From UKL13-3 sp040387195 (GTDB taxonomy: Bacteria > Bacteroidota > Bacteroidia > UKL13-3), in assembly GCA_040387195.1 (NCBI GenBank), contig JAZKEF010000006.1, positions 193,143-257,142 of the forward strand: a stretch of DNA of 64,000 nt, read 5' to 3'. Position numbers and translations under genes: made by a program. Shown one piece after another: positions 63,558-64,000 of this stretch. Numbering within the stretch: position 1 is the stretch's first letter; each line of letters begins with the position of its first letter. Below the pieces are notes generated by a model that was not told the DNA's origin, searched no databases, and saw nothing but the letters and a program-made list of their open reading frames with translations.

Positions 63558-64000
63558 TTATGGTTTTGGAATCAGGCTGTATTCTTCATTTTGTTTGACA
63601 CTCTTTATATAGAGTAGTCCATGTTGTTTATTATATAGAAGTTGATATGATGAATCGTAACTCATTAATTGGGTTCGAGTATCCTTCAAGAAAACACTTA
63701 TCCGTCTATAGACATTATTCTTGATGTTCTGGCTATCTATATAATATTCATGTGTTGCTTCAAGGTCAATTCCTCCTGATTCAAATACAAAAACTATGGG
63801 ATAAGTTGACCTATCAATACGAATTGCATAATCACTTTGATATTGCGATAATGAAAATTCAAAATTCCCTTTAATTGAAATAAAATTGATTGTATAGAAT
63901 TGGTTGATATATATTCTTTCCGTTGGACATCCGGGATCCCCTGATTCTGTAAGCTCCCCGAAATTAGAACTGGGGTTAAATTGGTAGTTCAAATGTGCTG
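63558..64000 (-). CDS. Unrecognised protein (5' end outside window)
   Basis: The frame is open from the right edge to a stop at 63558 (at least 147 codons). The visible part is polar and beta-rich with many Tyr, Ser and Ile residues (NFEFSLSQYQSDYAIRID, STYPIVFVFESGG). The first in-frame start-like codon inside the window is a TTG, but the frame is open beyond it, so the true start is probably outside. No family recognised. It could be an exported beta-sandwich protein. Confidence 0.5.
   Translation of the reverse strand, partial: AHLNYQFNPSSNFGELTESGDPGCPTERIYINQFYTINFISIKGNFEFSLSQYQSDYAIRIDRSTYPIVFVFESGGIDLEATHEYYIDSQNIKNNVYRRISVFLKDTRTQLMSYDSSYQLLYNKQHGLLYIKSVKQNEEYSLIPKP

Noticed and set aside
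63177..63617. 146-codon open frame on the plus strand
   Set aside because: It consists of the degenerate and full MITE-like copies and the antisense of the last gene; no domain or start context supports it.

Overview
The window looks like a chromosomal segment of a member of the Bacteroidota, moderately AT-rich (roughly 40% GC by eye, not computed). Evidence: a uppS-bamA-ompH-ompH block, gldH beside ricT and holB, several TonB-dependent receptors with N-terminal carboxypeptidase-regulatory-like domains, large secreted proteins with both kinds of type IX secretion (T9SS) C-terminal signal, and a good match to the Bacteroidota promoter form (TTG, 19 nt, TAnnTTTG). I cannot name the genus. No rRNA, tRNA or CRISPR array was seen.

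Region 1 (1-9950, all minus strand) is an envelope and housekeeping block. In transcription order it holds pabA/trpG, an alpha/beta hydrolase, a CBS-ACT protein, nadK, three tandem DUF6089-like barrels, uppS, bamA and two ompH/skp-like chaperones, the second cut by the window edge. Region 2 (9949-19909, minus) is a tightly packed surface-glycan locus: flippase, two zinc-ribbon methyltransferases, a short NeuB-type synthase, a CMP-nonulosonate synthetase fused to a KdsC-like phosphatase, a DUF115/Maf-like protein, a third methyltransferase, an FkbM methyltransferase, a polysaccharide deacetylase and a GT4 glycosyltransferase. Most junctions overlap or are under 15 nt, so it is probably one transcript that runs into pabA. 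I propose that it makes and transfers a nonulosonic acid through a phosphorylated intermediate.

Region 3 (20012-27980, plus) has two giant T9SS-exported LamG proteins that are near-copies at their N-termini but end in different sorting domains. Region 4 (28059-31535) has pnp and rpsO, followed by an 850-bp non-coding stretch with a 42-bp tandem array and three consecutive inverted repeats. Region 5 (31556-49733) holds an outer-membrane receptor, a GT2-like/GT39/TPR fusion, a flavoprotein, holB-ricT-gldH, a ClC channel, an O-methyltransferase, a sugar nucleotidyltransferase, a membrane protein/winged-helix/creD operon with a duplicated palindromic operator candidate, and a thiamine pyrophosphokinase.

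Region 6 (49844-64000) is more accessory. It has a histidine kinase/response regulator pair, GNAT and YcxB-like genes, a 1286-residue T9SS beta-helix protein next to a TonB receptor, a truncated GH108 lysozyme, a frameshifted HigB-type toxin with an intact HigA-type antitoxin, an outer-membrane lipoprotein and a partial unknown gene. A roughly 150-bp dispersed element with terminal inverted repeats recurs here (three near-full copies plus fragments), beside or between the accessory genes.
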